Notes under the pieces: generated by a model
The model's input: the letters and a program-made list of their open reading frames with translations, nothing else
What the model was told of the DNA's origin: nothing
Databases searched by the model: none
NCBI RefSeq assembly: GCF_036588685.1
Contig: NC_086386.1
Coordinates: 42,827,878-42,891,877, forward strand
From: Mytilus trossulus
Taxonomy: Eukaryota; Mollusca; Bivalvia; Mytilida; Mytilidae
DNA: 64,000 nucleotides
Direction of reading: 5' to 3'
Translations under genes and position numbers: made by a program
Part shown: piece by piece, positions 47,401 to 57,640 of the stretch
Numbering within the stretch: the stretch's first letter is position 1
Layout: every line of letters starts with the position of its first letter

Positions 47401-48009
47401 ATTAAATAGTATAGTTGTCCCATTTTGTATATTTACCAAAAGAAAACTCTGTTCACAAATGTTTTGTTTTATTGCATAAAATTGAATAATGGGGATAATG
47501 TGACACAAATAATCAAGATTTTTGAAAGAAAATCACCACACTTTTGCACAGACATTTTCGAAATATTTTCAAGAAAAATTACTTACTTGTCCATGATGCG
47601 CTACCGTTTTTTTATAGATAACAGTTCCTACCAACCTTTACATTCCCCAAAATAACTCTTGCTTAGTTATTCTATTCGAATGCACTCTATAAAGTACACT
47701 TGAATTGGTCCATATTTATATTTTTTCTAACCAATATTTACATTTTGTCCTTAGGAAATGATTTTTTTATCACTGCATGCAATTAAACTCTATATATGAA
47801 GCACAGAATGATAACATATTTGAGTACAAATGTACAAGAGTAAAGGCTGTGAATTTTCAATAAAATGTTAAGCATTGAAACGACAAAAGGGTACATAATC
47901 CTTGATTCTGTGATATTGATCATTTCCTCCGTAGTCTTATCGGGATACAAGATGCATAACATGATGAAAAAGTACATCTCGAAATAAATACGTAATAAAA
48001 AAAACATTG

Positions 48010-48109
48010 TCTATTGTGAAAAGTTCGGACAGCACATTTTTGTTTGAATACAAAATCCAATTAAATCTGAAACACGCCATCAGCACACTATATGAATTTA
48101 CACATTTAC
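48010..48109 (+). other. Left half of the unit C stretch interrupted by the LTR element
   Basis: AAACACGCCATCAGCACACT parallels 22198-22218 in unit B. It ends with TTTAC at 48105-48109, the target-site duplication. Confidence 0.65.
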
Positions 48110-48274
48110 TGTCGAGGAGACCGCGGGACCGGCAACGTATCGGAAGTCACATTGTATCTAAGGGCGACGTCACACGGCGACGTCTCCTTATATTTGGTTA
48201 GTAACTAGTAAACGTCAAACTACAAAGCTGTTGTGTATTTTATCAGAGTTATATTATAAGATATCGTCCCCACA
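48110..48274 (+). repeat. 5' LTR
   Basis: TG...CA ends. Contains two GCGACGTC palindromic words (GGGCGACGTCACACGGCGAC) 14 bp apart and TTATATTTGG as a weak TATA candidate. Confidence 0.9.
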
Positions 48275-48278
48275 TTTA

Positions 48279-48290
48279 TGGTGCCGTGAC
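48279..48290 (+). other. Candidate tRNA primer-binding site
   Basis: TGGTGCCGTGAC begins with the TGG expected to pair with a tRNA CCA end, four bases after the LTR. The matching tRNA was not determined. Confidence 0.5.
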
Positions 48291-48292
48291 TA

Positions 48293-50521
48293 ATGGAGCT
48301 ACCAAAGCTGAAATCAAGAAGAACGGGCAATCGTAGTGCCGTTACCAGACTTTTACGAAAATTTGCCGACGCAAAAGAAAGTTCTGAATTCGACCGAGAG
48401 GAGCTGTTAGCCACATACGAAAATCTACAACAGAAGAAGAAGTTACTCGACACACTGAATGAACAAATTGAGAACGCATCGGAAACAGAGGATATAGAGA
48501 CGGAAATCGTAGACACAGATGAGTATACAACAAATTTTGTTACTAAACTGAGACATTTTAAGATATTCATAGATAAGACATTACAACCTATTTCCAATCA
48601 ACCATCACATTCGTCTTATCAAGTTTTAAATGTAGACAGCCCACCGTTCATTCCTACTAGTTCACCCGAAATTGTACAGACAAGTTATGTCGCCCCGTCA
48701 TTGCCACAGTCAAATGATGCCGCTCGAATTTTAACAGAGACAAGCCAAATTGCCACATCAATTCCCACGTCAAGCTATGCTGTCCCGTCCGCTATATCCA
48801 GCAATCACCGTTTGCCAAAATTAACGTTACCTACATTTAATGGCAATATATTAGAATGGCCAAGCTTTTGGGATTCGTACGAATCAGCAGTTCATTACAA
48901 CCCAACATTGACAGATGTTCAAAAATTTAATTATTTGAAGGCCCAATTAGAAAACGAAGCCGCTCAGACAATTGCCGGATTTTCTCTAACTAACGCTAAT
49001 TATGCCGAAGCAGTTAATGTTCTGATAGAGAGATTTGGACAGACTCATAAAATCACACAAGCACACCTACAAGCACTGCTTGATATTACGCCACCCCGAG
49101 ATGACCTCATAAGCCTGAGAATGTTTTATGACAAAATGGAGAGTTTAGTTAGAGGACTTGAATCGCTAGGACAGACACAGGACTCATACGGTAATTTATT
49201 AGTTCCGATTATAATCAACAAACTGCCCGGAGAAATCAGAAAGCATCTCGCGCGGGAGCATGGTACGACAAATTGGTTATTACGAGATCTTCGAAGAAGT
49301 ATAAATAAAGAGATACAAATCATGGAAGCCGGACAAGTTACACAGACAGAAAGTGGTATTTCGTATTCTACTCTTTTCGCCGGTGCTAACTCACAAAGAA
49401 ATCACAACGCAAGTACTAGAAATGTTAATCAGCATTTAACAGAAAAGCCGTGCATTTTCTGCAAAGATATTCATTCGCCTGCCAACTGCCAGAAAGTACG
49501 CGATTTAGATGAACGCATCGCTATTGTTAAACGTAATCATTTATGTTTCAACTGCCTCGGTACACACCACATAAAAGGATGCAAATCGAAAAGCTCATGT
49601 CGTAACTGTGGTAAACGACACCACACTAGTTTATGTAACGAAGTTGAACACACCGCGAACCCCGACCAGAGAAGTGAAAACCGTTTCACTGACACGAAAG
49701 ATTCCGCTCACAGTTGTACGAACAAAAGTACGACATCTACACCAACTGTAGTTAATCTTGTGAAGGATACCGAGATACAAGAAGACTCAACAATATTACA
49801 CTCGTCAGCACAAACTCACTCAAAAGTATTGTTGAAAACTGCCGTGGCCCCCGTTTGGTCAGATCATCATTGCACAGATACGAATATTTTGTTTGATGAA
49901 GGCGCTCAGAGGTCTTTTGTAACGGGGAGTCTTGCGCGAAAATTAAACCTGCAGAGAGAAGGAGCCGAAAAGATTCAACTTTCATCATTTGGAGAAACCA
50001 ACACTAATGCTAGGCGACTCGATAAAGCCACAGTTTATGTTGAAACTGAAACTGGACATAAAATACCTATACATGCATTAACTGTTCCTATGATAGCTAC
50101 GCCGATAAAGAACCACATTCGTTTCATTGACAGGAACAGTAACTATTTACAAGATCTTAAACTCGCACATCCAGTTACGCAACAGGATACATTCGAAATT
50201 TCACTATTAATTGGAGCCGATTTTTATTGGGAAATAGTTGAAGATAAAGTTGTACGTGGAAACGGACCCACCGCTGTCAAATCAAAATTAGGGTACTTAC
50301 TTTCTGGACCGTTAAATTCAGAAAAATCACAGCTATCAACAGTGTCAAGTATTTCCAATGTACTTATTTCACATAAAACAGAAAAACACGACTTAGAAGC
50401 GTTTAGGAAGATTGAAGCTACAGGAATAGAATCTCCAGGAGTACACGGAAAAGAGAGCTATATAGAGTTTCGCGACGACAAAGATTTTACAAAGTTACCA
50501 TGGAAACACGACAACGATTAA
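48293..50521 (+). CDS. BEL/Pao gag-protease polyprotein, 742 aa, intact
   Basis: Coiled, charged N-terminus (residues 1-100), a Ser/Pro-rich linker, then the DUF1759 gag domain (about 174-345: LPKLTLPTFNG, EWPSFWDSY). Three zinc-binding stretches span 387-448: C-x2-C-x3-H-x4-C, then two CCHC knuckles starting at 418 and 436. A DUF1758-type aspartic protease follows (about 510-670) with FDEGAQRSFV and LIGADFYWE. The catalytic triplet is D-E-G at 535-537, where D-S/T-G is usual. The frame ends soon after the stretch normally leading into RT (YIEFRDDKDF, KLPWK). In the family gag packages RNA and the protease processes the polyprotein. Start: first ATG after the primer-binding site. Codon use is less AT-rich than the neighbourhood. 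Confidence 0.9.
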   Translation: MELPKLKSRRTGNRSAVTRLLRKFADAKESSEFDREELLATYENLQQKKKLLDTLNEQIENASETEDIETEIVDTDEYTTNFVTKLRHFKIFIDKTLQPISNQPSHSSYQVLNVDSPPFIPTSSPEIVQTSYVAPSLPQSNDAARILTETSQIATSIPTSSYAVPSAISSNHRLPKLTLPTFNGNILEWPSFWDSYESAVHYNPTLTDVQKFNYLKAQLENEAAQTIAGFSLTNANYAEAVNVLIERFGQTHKITQAHLQALLDITPPRDDLISLRMFYDKMESLVRGLESLGQTQDSYGNLLVPIIINKLPGEIRKHLAREHGTTNWLLRDLRRSINKEIQIMEAGQVTQTESGISYSTLFAGANSQRNHNASTRNVNQHLTEKPCIFCKDIHSPANCQKVRDLDERIAIVKRNHLCFNCLGTHHIKGCKSKSSCRNCGKRHHTSLCNEVEHTANPDQRSENRFTDTKDSAHSCTNKSTTSTPTVVNLVKDTEIQEDSTILHSSAQTHSKVLLKTAVAPVWSDHHCTDTNILFDEGAQRSFVTGSLARKLNLQREGAEKIQLSSFGETNTNARRLDKATVYVETETGHKIPIHALTVPMIATPIKNHIRFIDRNSNYLQDLKLAHPVTQQDTFEISLLIGADFYWEIVEDKVVRGNGPTAVKSKLGYLLSGPLNSEKSQLSTVSSISNVLISHKTEKHDLEAFRKIEATGIESPGVHGKESYIEFRDDKDFTKLPWKHDND

Positions 50522-50768
50522 ATAGAACATTACATATTTTATGGACTTTTGGAGTAAAGTATGAGCGAGCATATTTGTTTAGAAATGTGTTACGGAATTA
50601 TAACGGACTGTAATGCGATTTTGTTTTATGAACTACGTTAGTTCAACTGTGAAAGAACTGTGATTCATTTTTTTCATTTGAGAGACTTTAATCTTCATTC
50701 AATGTAATTCATATATTGTATTTCAATTTTCTTTTCTACGTAAAGTAATGTTTTTGAGGCCCCGAGAA

Positions 50769-50933
50769 TGTCGAGGAGACCGCGGGACCGGCAACGTATC
50801 GGAAGTCACATTGTATCTAAGGGCGACGTCACACGGCGACGTCTCCTTATATTTGGTTAGTAACTAGTAAACGTCAAACTACAAAGCTGTTGTGTATTTT
50901 ATCAGAGTTATATTATAAGATATCGTCCCCACA
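50769..50933 (+). repeat. 3' LTR
   Basis: Same sequence as 48110-48274. The preceding GAGGCCCCGAGAA is a poor polypurine tract. Confidence 0.9.
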
Positions 50934-50938
50934 TTTAC

Positions 50939-51240
50939 AAGCATGTTATATGCAAATACTTTTACAATACATATTATAAGTTTTCCCTCGATTTTGGTTT
51001 TAGATACTTTGAACAAACTGTTTTTAAAATATGCTGAAACAATATGAAATATCTGTTATTACTTACATGTACTTACCAATTAACTGGTGCAAGTACATTT
51101 TATATAAAAGTAGGTCAGAATCATGCTAATCGTCATCATACCAAAATCCAGCGAAGTTTTAATATAAAGCTTAATTTATCGGTCGTCCCATTGTCGATAT
51201 GTTACTCTGCTCAGCTGAAAATAAAATTCCATATAACGGC
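50939..51240 (+). other. Right half of the unit C stretch after the LTR element
   Basis: AAGCATGTTATATGCAAATA continues the paralogy with 22241-22450. A 67-codon frame (51044-51247) starts with a signal-like MKYLLLLTCTYQLTGA but is not conserved in frame in unit B. Confidence 0.5.
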
Positions 51241-52478
51241 TTTGTGACGTCTATTACTTTGACCTATTTTTAATAACTGTCACCCGGACATATCAGCGAC
51301 GTCATAATATTTGAACTAACGCTGAGTTGATAAGTTTGACGCAAACTTACCAGGAAATCTTCCAGTTTGCTGGTGCGAAAAAGACTACACTATCAAAAGA
51401 CACTGATGCAGCCCAATGAATCGATTATAAGGTTATCTGCATATTGAAACTGCAAAGTATCAGCTGCTCTATACAATATTGTGACTTGCAGATGATATTT
51501 TTCGGTATCATCATGCAGACCAACTTATAATCGGTACATGCAGTCATGAACTGCATATAGTAATTGCTTTAAAAAGTGGGTAGTTTGATTTATTTACCCT
51601 AAAGTTCCGTAGCTTGTCCCTTATCGTATACGTTCAATTGTAAACAGGCGGAAATGGTTTAAAAAAATACTTTGTCTTGAACTTTTGACAACTTGGGCCA
51701 AGATAAACTCGCCCTACACAACGAGAACCTCGCCTCACACAAACACTCTCACTAGTTATTACAACTGCATCACTTTATCGAATTTGCATAACTCAAAACA
51801 GAAAGGAAATTTAAAAACAACTGAAAGAATATGGTTTTTTTTTATCTGAAACTGACATTTGTACATTTAAGTTATTTACCAACTAATATTGTTCCCACAA
51901 GTTGTCTTTGGATTGTTATTATCCCTCTGACGAGTTTTTAAATTCTTTGTGTTTTCCTTTACTGCCTTCAACACAAATAAGGCCTTTAATTTTCTAATTC
52001 TATTTATATTTGTCAATTTGGGGTGCTTTTATGGTATGCTTGCAAGGCAGTATTTTTGTAAGACTCTCTCTCTCGCTTTTTATTTTGAAAAAATCATCAA
52101 TATATTACATTTTGATTAACTACATAAACAGAAATTAGTAATTAATACTAGTTAAATAAATTAAAGAAATAGTATGTTCACTTCGCGAACTTACCAACCA
52201 TCATATTAACTGAAATCAACATCAAAAGAAAAACATAATAATATGTTTATTTTTAACTTCATGTTCGTCTAAAATGCTTGATGTTATGTTTAAATGAAAC
52301 AGTAACAGCTTTTTTTTCAAGGTAGAAGTTTGATATAACCAGCTGCACGTGCTGGTGCATTAAGGAAACGACAGGAGATTATTTTACATACACACAACAT
52401 TACCATGATTACATATCTTTACTCTCTTTTCTTCAATGTCAGATAATATGAAACATGACGAATTAGTTGTGAAATCAA
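51241..52478. other. Intergenic, no gene seen
   Basis: Only a small hairpin element (51422-51533) is recognised. Confidence 0.4.
51422..51533. repeat. Small inverted-repeat element
   Basis: CGATTATAAGGTTATCTGCA and its complement ending 51533 form about 21-bp arms with two mismatches. Probably a MITE. Confidence 0.65.
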
Positions 52479-53416
52479 GAAATAATTCATGGAAGCCATA
52501 GATTTGTTTTAACTTTACACATAGCCTGGGCCGTGTTATTCGAATATCACGGCCCAGGCAATGTAAAAATTTAGAAAAAATCTATGGCTTCCATGAATTA
52601 TTTCGATTCTAATAGGGAAAGTACGTTCATACCAATACTGAAGCGAGGATGGGTATGCCGTGTGTGTAGCTGTTCTTTTTTACTCCTGGTTAGATAGAGC
52701 TCAAATAGTCACATAAATATTTAGCTTGCATTGATGATGTCGTAAATTACCGCTAGAAAAAAATATGTTTAATTATAACACCAAATATTTGCGACTTTTA
52801 ATTTACATTTTTTCTCGGAAGCTACCTTCAAAACCAAAATTGAGATGTCATGGACTCGCTGAAATCAGTTAATATGCGAATAATGCAAAAGAATAGAAAA
52901 TAAAACAACACCTACCTCAGAATTCCATTTTAATACATTAGTATACGAACTTCGATGGTTACAAAAAAAAATATATTGTTTTTATACTGCAACTTAAATA
53001 AGTATATTGATAGCATTTAAAATCGTAACATAAATATCAAGATAATTTTCATCCCTTAATGAACCCCTGATTTTTTAAAAAGAAAGCGTGCCATGATGAA
53101 ATTGACATTGCAAAAAAGAAAGCTGTGTTACTATACTGAGGAAATGAACACGACTAGCTGTAGTATATTATGTCTTTTAATTATGCATCCGAATAAGAAT
53201 AAAAATTCTTTTGTCCTTTGTTTTATTTCACTTTTTAATACAATAAAATCGGCAATGCGTTTGCAAATAAGTTCAAATACATGTGGATTTACTTGGAAGG
53301 TATATTGTAACATACATTATTTTGAATATATCTGAGTCTGCGCTAAGTATAGATACATCGAGAATTTTCACACGGTGTTGTTTACAAAGCGAAAGAAGCA
53401 CGTTATATTAGAATGA
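52479..53416. mobile_element. Second fold-back-headed element, relative of 2655-3283
   Basis: A hairpin at 52479-52604 starts GAAATAATTCATGG, like the first element. Its inner arms (AAGCCATAGATTT, GCCTGGGCCGTG) are entirely different yet still self-complementary. The right end has CACGTTATATTAGAATGA against CGTCATGTTAGAATAATG. No transposase frame. Confidence 0.6.
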
Positions 53417-53722
53417 CACATTTTACATAATTATGTAAATATAAATATGTTTACCAACCTTGAACGACTAAAATTTGTTTTTAACATTATAGAAAATGTT
53501 AAAGTCGAGCGGGGGACACGATCTTAATTATAAATTTAAGTCCTATCCTTATTATGTCATAGTTGTCATTAAGGTTTGATTTACAGTAGTGTTTTTGTTC
53601 CGATGACTGATGGAGTTTGTTTGTCGTTTTTGTGGACTTCCCATTTCAGAATATGTTTTTATAATTTTTTATGTAATTTAAAGTTGATTATGAAATTTCA
53701 AAAAATCCAATCATTGTTTTCG
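53417..53722. other. Short AT-rich spacer
   Basis: Nothing recognised. Confidence 0.35.
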
Positions 53723-54201
53723 TTTTAAGATGGTACCTAACACTACAGGGAGATAACTCTGTAAAATCAGCTAAATGTTTTAATGACAACAAGCTGTTAA
53801 GGGAATGTTAAGCTTCTCAAAGATCAAAATTAGTGTTTGCTAAACTGCTATATAACCTATGACGCGGAATTAGGGTCATAAACATCGAATTTAGCATATG
53901 TTTAAATGATTTTAGCATAAGCTATAATATAATTTAGCATAAGCTTTAATATAATTTAGCATATGCTAAAATCATTTAAGCATATGCTAAAATCATTTAA
54001 GCATATGCTAAATTCGATGTTTATGACCCTAATATTGCGTCATAATAACCAGCATAATTTTTCTGATAATATGGTTGGTTCTTGTTTTTGGAAATTTTGA
54101 TTTTTTTTGTAAAAAGGTCTAAGTAAATACTTTGTCAAAATTTCATGAAAATTAAACGAGCCCAATTAACATTATTGCAGGTGTTGGGTACCACCTTAAA
54201 A
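53723..54201. mobile_element. MITE with about 22-bp terminal inverted repeats
   Basis: Left TTTTAAGATGGTACCTAACA, right GTGTTGGGTACCACCTTAAA; four mismatches or fewer. A second palindromic element (53860-54042) is nested inside. Confidence 0.75.
53860..54042. mobile_element. Nested palindromic element with AGCATATGCT repeats
   Basis: Arms of about 41 bp: TGACGCGGAATTAGGGTCAT and ATAAACATCGAATTTAGCAT against their complement ending GCGTCA at 54042. TA on both sides suggests TA target duplication (Tc1/mariner-like). The centre holds several AAGCATATGCTAAAATCATT units. Confidence 0.75.
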
Positions 54202-55184
54202 ATCTCATGATGATGATATCAGATTTGTATGTTGATTAGCAATAACAATTATTGCTTAGATCCTGCTTAAGTTTTGAAAGCAACGGATATTACTCCCATA
54301 CGTTGTTTGTTCTTGATAATTGATATCAACCATGTATGACATTCAATGTTGAAGACTGATTTCTGCTCTTTCCTGATATAATTGATGAAGTCGTTTAAAT
54401 ATATCTTTTAAGAATCACTTTCATTAACATGCTTGATTAGCAATATATTTATAACCTTTTTATGAGTTTAAGTTGACAATATTTAGAAGCTGCAGCACAT
54501 GCTTGTAACTGTAAATTGAAGTCGCATTTGGTAATGCGTAGGTGTCCTTAATGTACAAGCAGCTCTTCAAACTAAATGAGAATATAAGTTATATATTATT
54601 ATATTGTTTGCACTTCTGACATCCTGGTGGATTGCCATTTTCATTTGTATTCTTCTGTTGTACTGTAACATTACTGTTCATGGTTAGAGAAGGGTTGTTG
54701 ACTTCAAACATTTTGAAGATAAATAACTTAAATTAGTCTATTAGTCCAGTGTGTCACATACACATATGTATCCCTCTTGAGAGGTTTTACTACTGCAGAT
54801 TAAAATAATGTAAAAAGGTGCAAACAAAAATTCCTTAATATTTGTGTAACTCAACAATCTGATAGTAAAACAGTCATAGTATGAATTTGACCCTTAAAAT
54901 TGATATTAAGGTCACCACTTGTCTATTATAGACGACGCTGAGATGTAACTGATTTTTCGCATGTGAAGGCAAATGTAATTTTAGCATTTCAAAAAAAGAA
55001 TCCTAGAATTATAAAGTGAATTAACACAACAAATTGATTGAAATTATACTAAAGACGCCAACTATAATATGATTCTGGTGTACTATGGTGTTCACTGCCT
55101 ACTTTGGTTACATATCGAGTTATTTGTATATAGAATAATATGATATGCGATTAAAATGAATAAAATTCTGTAAAGTGTCATTAA
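54202..55184. other. Intergenic, no gene seen
   Basis: No supported feature. Confidence 0.35.
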
Positions 55185-55390
55185 CATAGATATAGGACGA
55201 TGTGGTGTGAGTGCCAATGAGACAACTCTCCATCCAAATAACAATTTAAAAAGTAAACCATTATAGGTTAAAGTATGGCCTTCAACACGGAGCCTTGGCT
55301 CACACCGAACAACAAGCTATAAAGGGCCCCAAAATTACTAGTGTAAAACCATTCAAACAGGAAAACCAACGGCCTAATCTATATAAAACA
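55185..55390 (+). repeat. F1b repeat
   Basis: CGATGTGGTGTGAGTGCCAA, CAACACGGAGCCTTGGCTCA, AAACAGGAAAACCAACGGCC. Confidence 0.75.
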
Positions 55391-55848
55391 TGTTCATAAT
55401 TAGAACAACAATTAATATCCATCGCCATTACTGTTTTAGAATATCATATACAATGTAGATTATAATGTCTCTTTTGCATTCCTTTTAATTTTATTTTTTT
55501 ATAAATTGTAGTAAATTAGTTTTTTTTTGTGCTTGCCATTTACACTTCATACAATAAAGGTAGTGTGATTAAGAACATTATAATGAATCATATCAATCAC
55601 AAACAAATCCGACAAAAGTCGCTGCATGTTTGTAGTCTATCGCGCTGGACACATTGCCTGTGGTGTTTATACGATATCCCGAAAGCAAATTTGAAGATTA
55701 CATTGGTGTGCTGGTATTCAGAGTAAATTGATTTTTTTTTATATACATACAATAAATAAATAAAATTTATTCTGAAATTAAACAGGTTTTGAAGTGGTTG
55801 AACAATTTCTAATATAAATTAAAAACCAATTGTTCAGAGAACAATTGA
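55391..55848. other. Intergenic, no gene seen
   Basis: A 65-codon frame (55529-55726) has no recognised features. Confidence 0.35.
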
Positions 55849-57032
55849 AGGTCTTTCCATTGAAAACAATGTATTTTAATATAAAAGTTGTAAAATTAAG
55901 TTTAAAATGTCATTTCAATCGTCAACTGATAGGTTATTGTACGCTGATTCCAGAAATATATGGTTTATATACAATATTTTTTTAAATAAGGGAGATAATT
56001 TGTTACTTCCGGTTTGAAAAATGTTACTTCCGATAATATTTGAGTAATTAATTGACACTGATTCCAAAATGATCTGGTTCTATATACTTTTTTATTAATA
56101 AAGTACAAAAAATAGCTACTTCCGGTTTACACAAGGTCACTTCCGGTTGTTTTTTTCAAGGTTAAATGGTTTGATACCTTTTGCCAAAAGTCTCATGGCT
56201 ATATCATGTATACATATGAGCTGAAAGCAAAGGTCAAAAACTAGAACGTCAAATTAATCTATGACCTTGAGATCAATTTCAAGGTCATAAACCAAGGACC
56301 TCAAATCAAAAGACCATAGGTCTTAATAATATTTGGTTAATCAGTTATATCACCAAACGCGTATTTTTAAATACAAGAGGGGAGAAAACTCACTTTTACG
56401 TTTAACGTACTCTTGCAATCAAAATTCATGTGTTACGACATGTCGCAAATTACAATTTAGAAAAAATAATATGTCGATATCTTATACGGTTTCTGGAAAT
56501 TAGTGGAAATAAGCCAAATTCAAAAATTAGAATATGACCTTGACCTTTGACCTTGACCTAATTTTTATTTTTTTGGACCCAGCACCTCAAATCAAAAGAT
56601 CCGTGGTCTCTAGCACTTATGGTTTTCAAGATAGAAATGCATATCACTTATATCAAATGCATAAGGGGAAATAACTCTCATATGGAGCGTTCATATCACT
56701 TCGGTCAAAATAGGACAAATCATGCGAAGGATATAGCGAGCAATTTTGTAAAATAAATTTGTCATAATATTTTACGGTTGCGAAGGAGATGCGCTAACAA
56801 GGAAAACAGTGTTTGGGGAGATAACTCCTACAAAGAAAAGTATTTGTTTACGCAGGGTAAATTTCAAAAGCGCATAAACTGTTCGATATCATATACCAAA
56901 TATCTAAGCGACATATTGCAAAACAAATGTTTATCGCAAGAAGAAAATTAGGCGGAAGAAAAAAAAAAAAAAAAAAAAAAAAATAATCAGAAGAAAAACA
57001 ATAGGTCTTTCCACAGAAAAGTGGAAAGACCT
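55849..57032. mobile_element. 1.18-kb non-autonomous element with AGGTCTTTCCA ends
   Basis: AGGTCTTTCCA at 55849-55859; the right end is a hairpin, AGGTCTTTCCAC...GTGGAAAGACCT (57003-57032), giving terminal inverted repeats. Inside: four ACTTCCG words (55995-56150), many AGGTCA/TGACCT words and an uninterrupted run of 25 A (56959-56983). No ORF. Confidence 0.6.
56535..56559 (-). promoter_or_regulatory. Four nuclear-receptor half-sites in tandem
   Basis: TGACCT at 56535, 56541, 56548 and 56554. On the minus strand these are AGGTCA half-sites spaced 0, 1 and 0: an ideal DR1 with extra flanking copies, and TCAAGGTCA extended monomer sites. Whether they are bound is unknown. Confidence 0.5.
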
Positions 57033-57234
57033 AATAATTAGATTAATTTTACAACACGCAATAAGCAGTAAATTATGTTTTCATCAATTGTATAACCATG
57101 TTATATGTTAATTCTTGTACATTGGATAGTTCAGGGTTTCATTTGCTTTGGGTATTTAACATTTTTAAGCAAACATTGACTTGTAATACATGTTTAGCCA
57201 ATATTTAGTCATGTAATAACGTATTTGTAAGAGG

Positions 57235-57640
57235 CACAGTTTTCTTTGATTTCAAAATCTTTCTGTTTGAACCCGTCGACCTGGAACCTATCAATTATTG
57301 GAAATATTAATAATTTGGAAAATAAAAGGGCCTGGAATGGAGTATTTTTTACTTAACAGTATACATCAAAATTCTAAATACACCGTTTGGTGGTGCGTCT
57401 GTCAGATGCGGAACGTACAGATAAGGTAATAGTAAACAGGTGAATATACTATTGGTATCGGTGTCGGATTCGATCCGGAACTTCTTACTTATTGGCAAAA
57501 TTAATTAAGTGGGAAACAAAGGGGCCTGTAGTTGTGTGATTTTTAATCAACACCATTGTACTATGTTAGTTATATATAAAGTTGAATTCTTTGATTCATC
57601 GTTTTAAAGTGATGACGGCTGACAAATTGGACCTCGTTAT
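57235..57640 (+). repeat. F7 repeat, long copy
   Basis: TTGAACCCGTCGACCTGGAA, ACACCGTTTGGTGGTGCGTC, GAATATACTATTGGTATCGG. Shares its first 100 bp with 12829-12915. Confidence 0.65.

Larger units (their letters stand above)
48110..50933 (+). mobile_element. Young non-autonomous BEL/Pao LTR retrotransposon (gag-protease only)
   Basis: 2824 bp: 165-bp LTRs at 48110-48274 and 50769-50933 that look base-for-base identical, starting TGTCGAGG and ending CCCCACA. The flanking direct repeat is TTTAC (48105-48109, 50934-50938). A primer-binding-site candidate lies 4 bp after the left LTR. One uninterrupted ORF (48293-50521) encodes gag and protease. Only 247 bp separate its stop from the right LTR, so reverse transcriptase, RNase H and integrase are absent. 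Identical LTRs imply a recent insertion. It would need enzymes in trans from a full element, none of which is intact here. Confidence 0.9.

Noticed and set aside
48220..48597. 125-codon minus ORF
   Set aside because: Shadow of the antisense strand of the intact gag-protease ORF.
51044..51247. Signal-peptide-like ORF (MKYLLLLTC)
   Set aside because: The paralogous stretch at 22340-22450 has indels that break this frame, and there is no splice or domain support.
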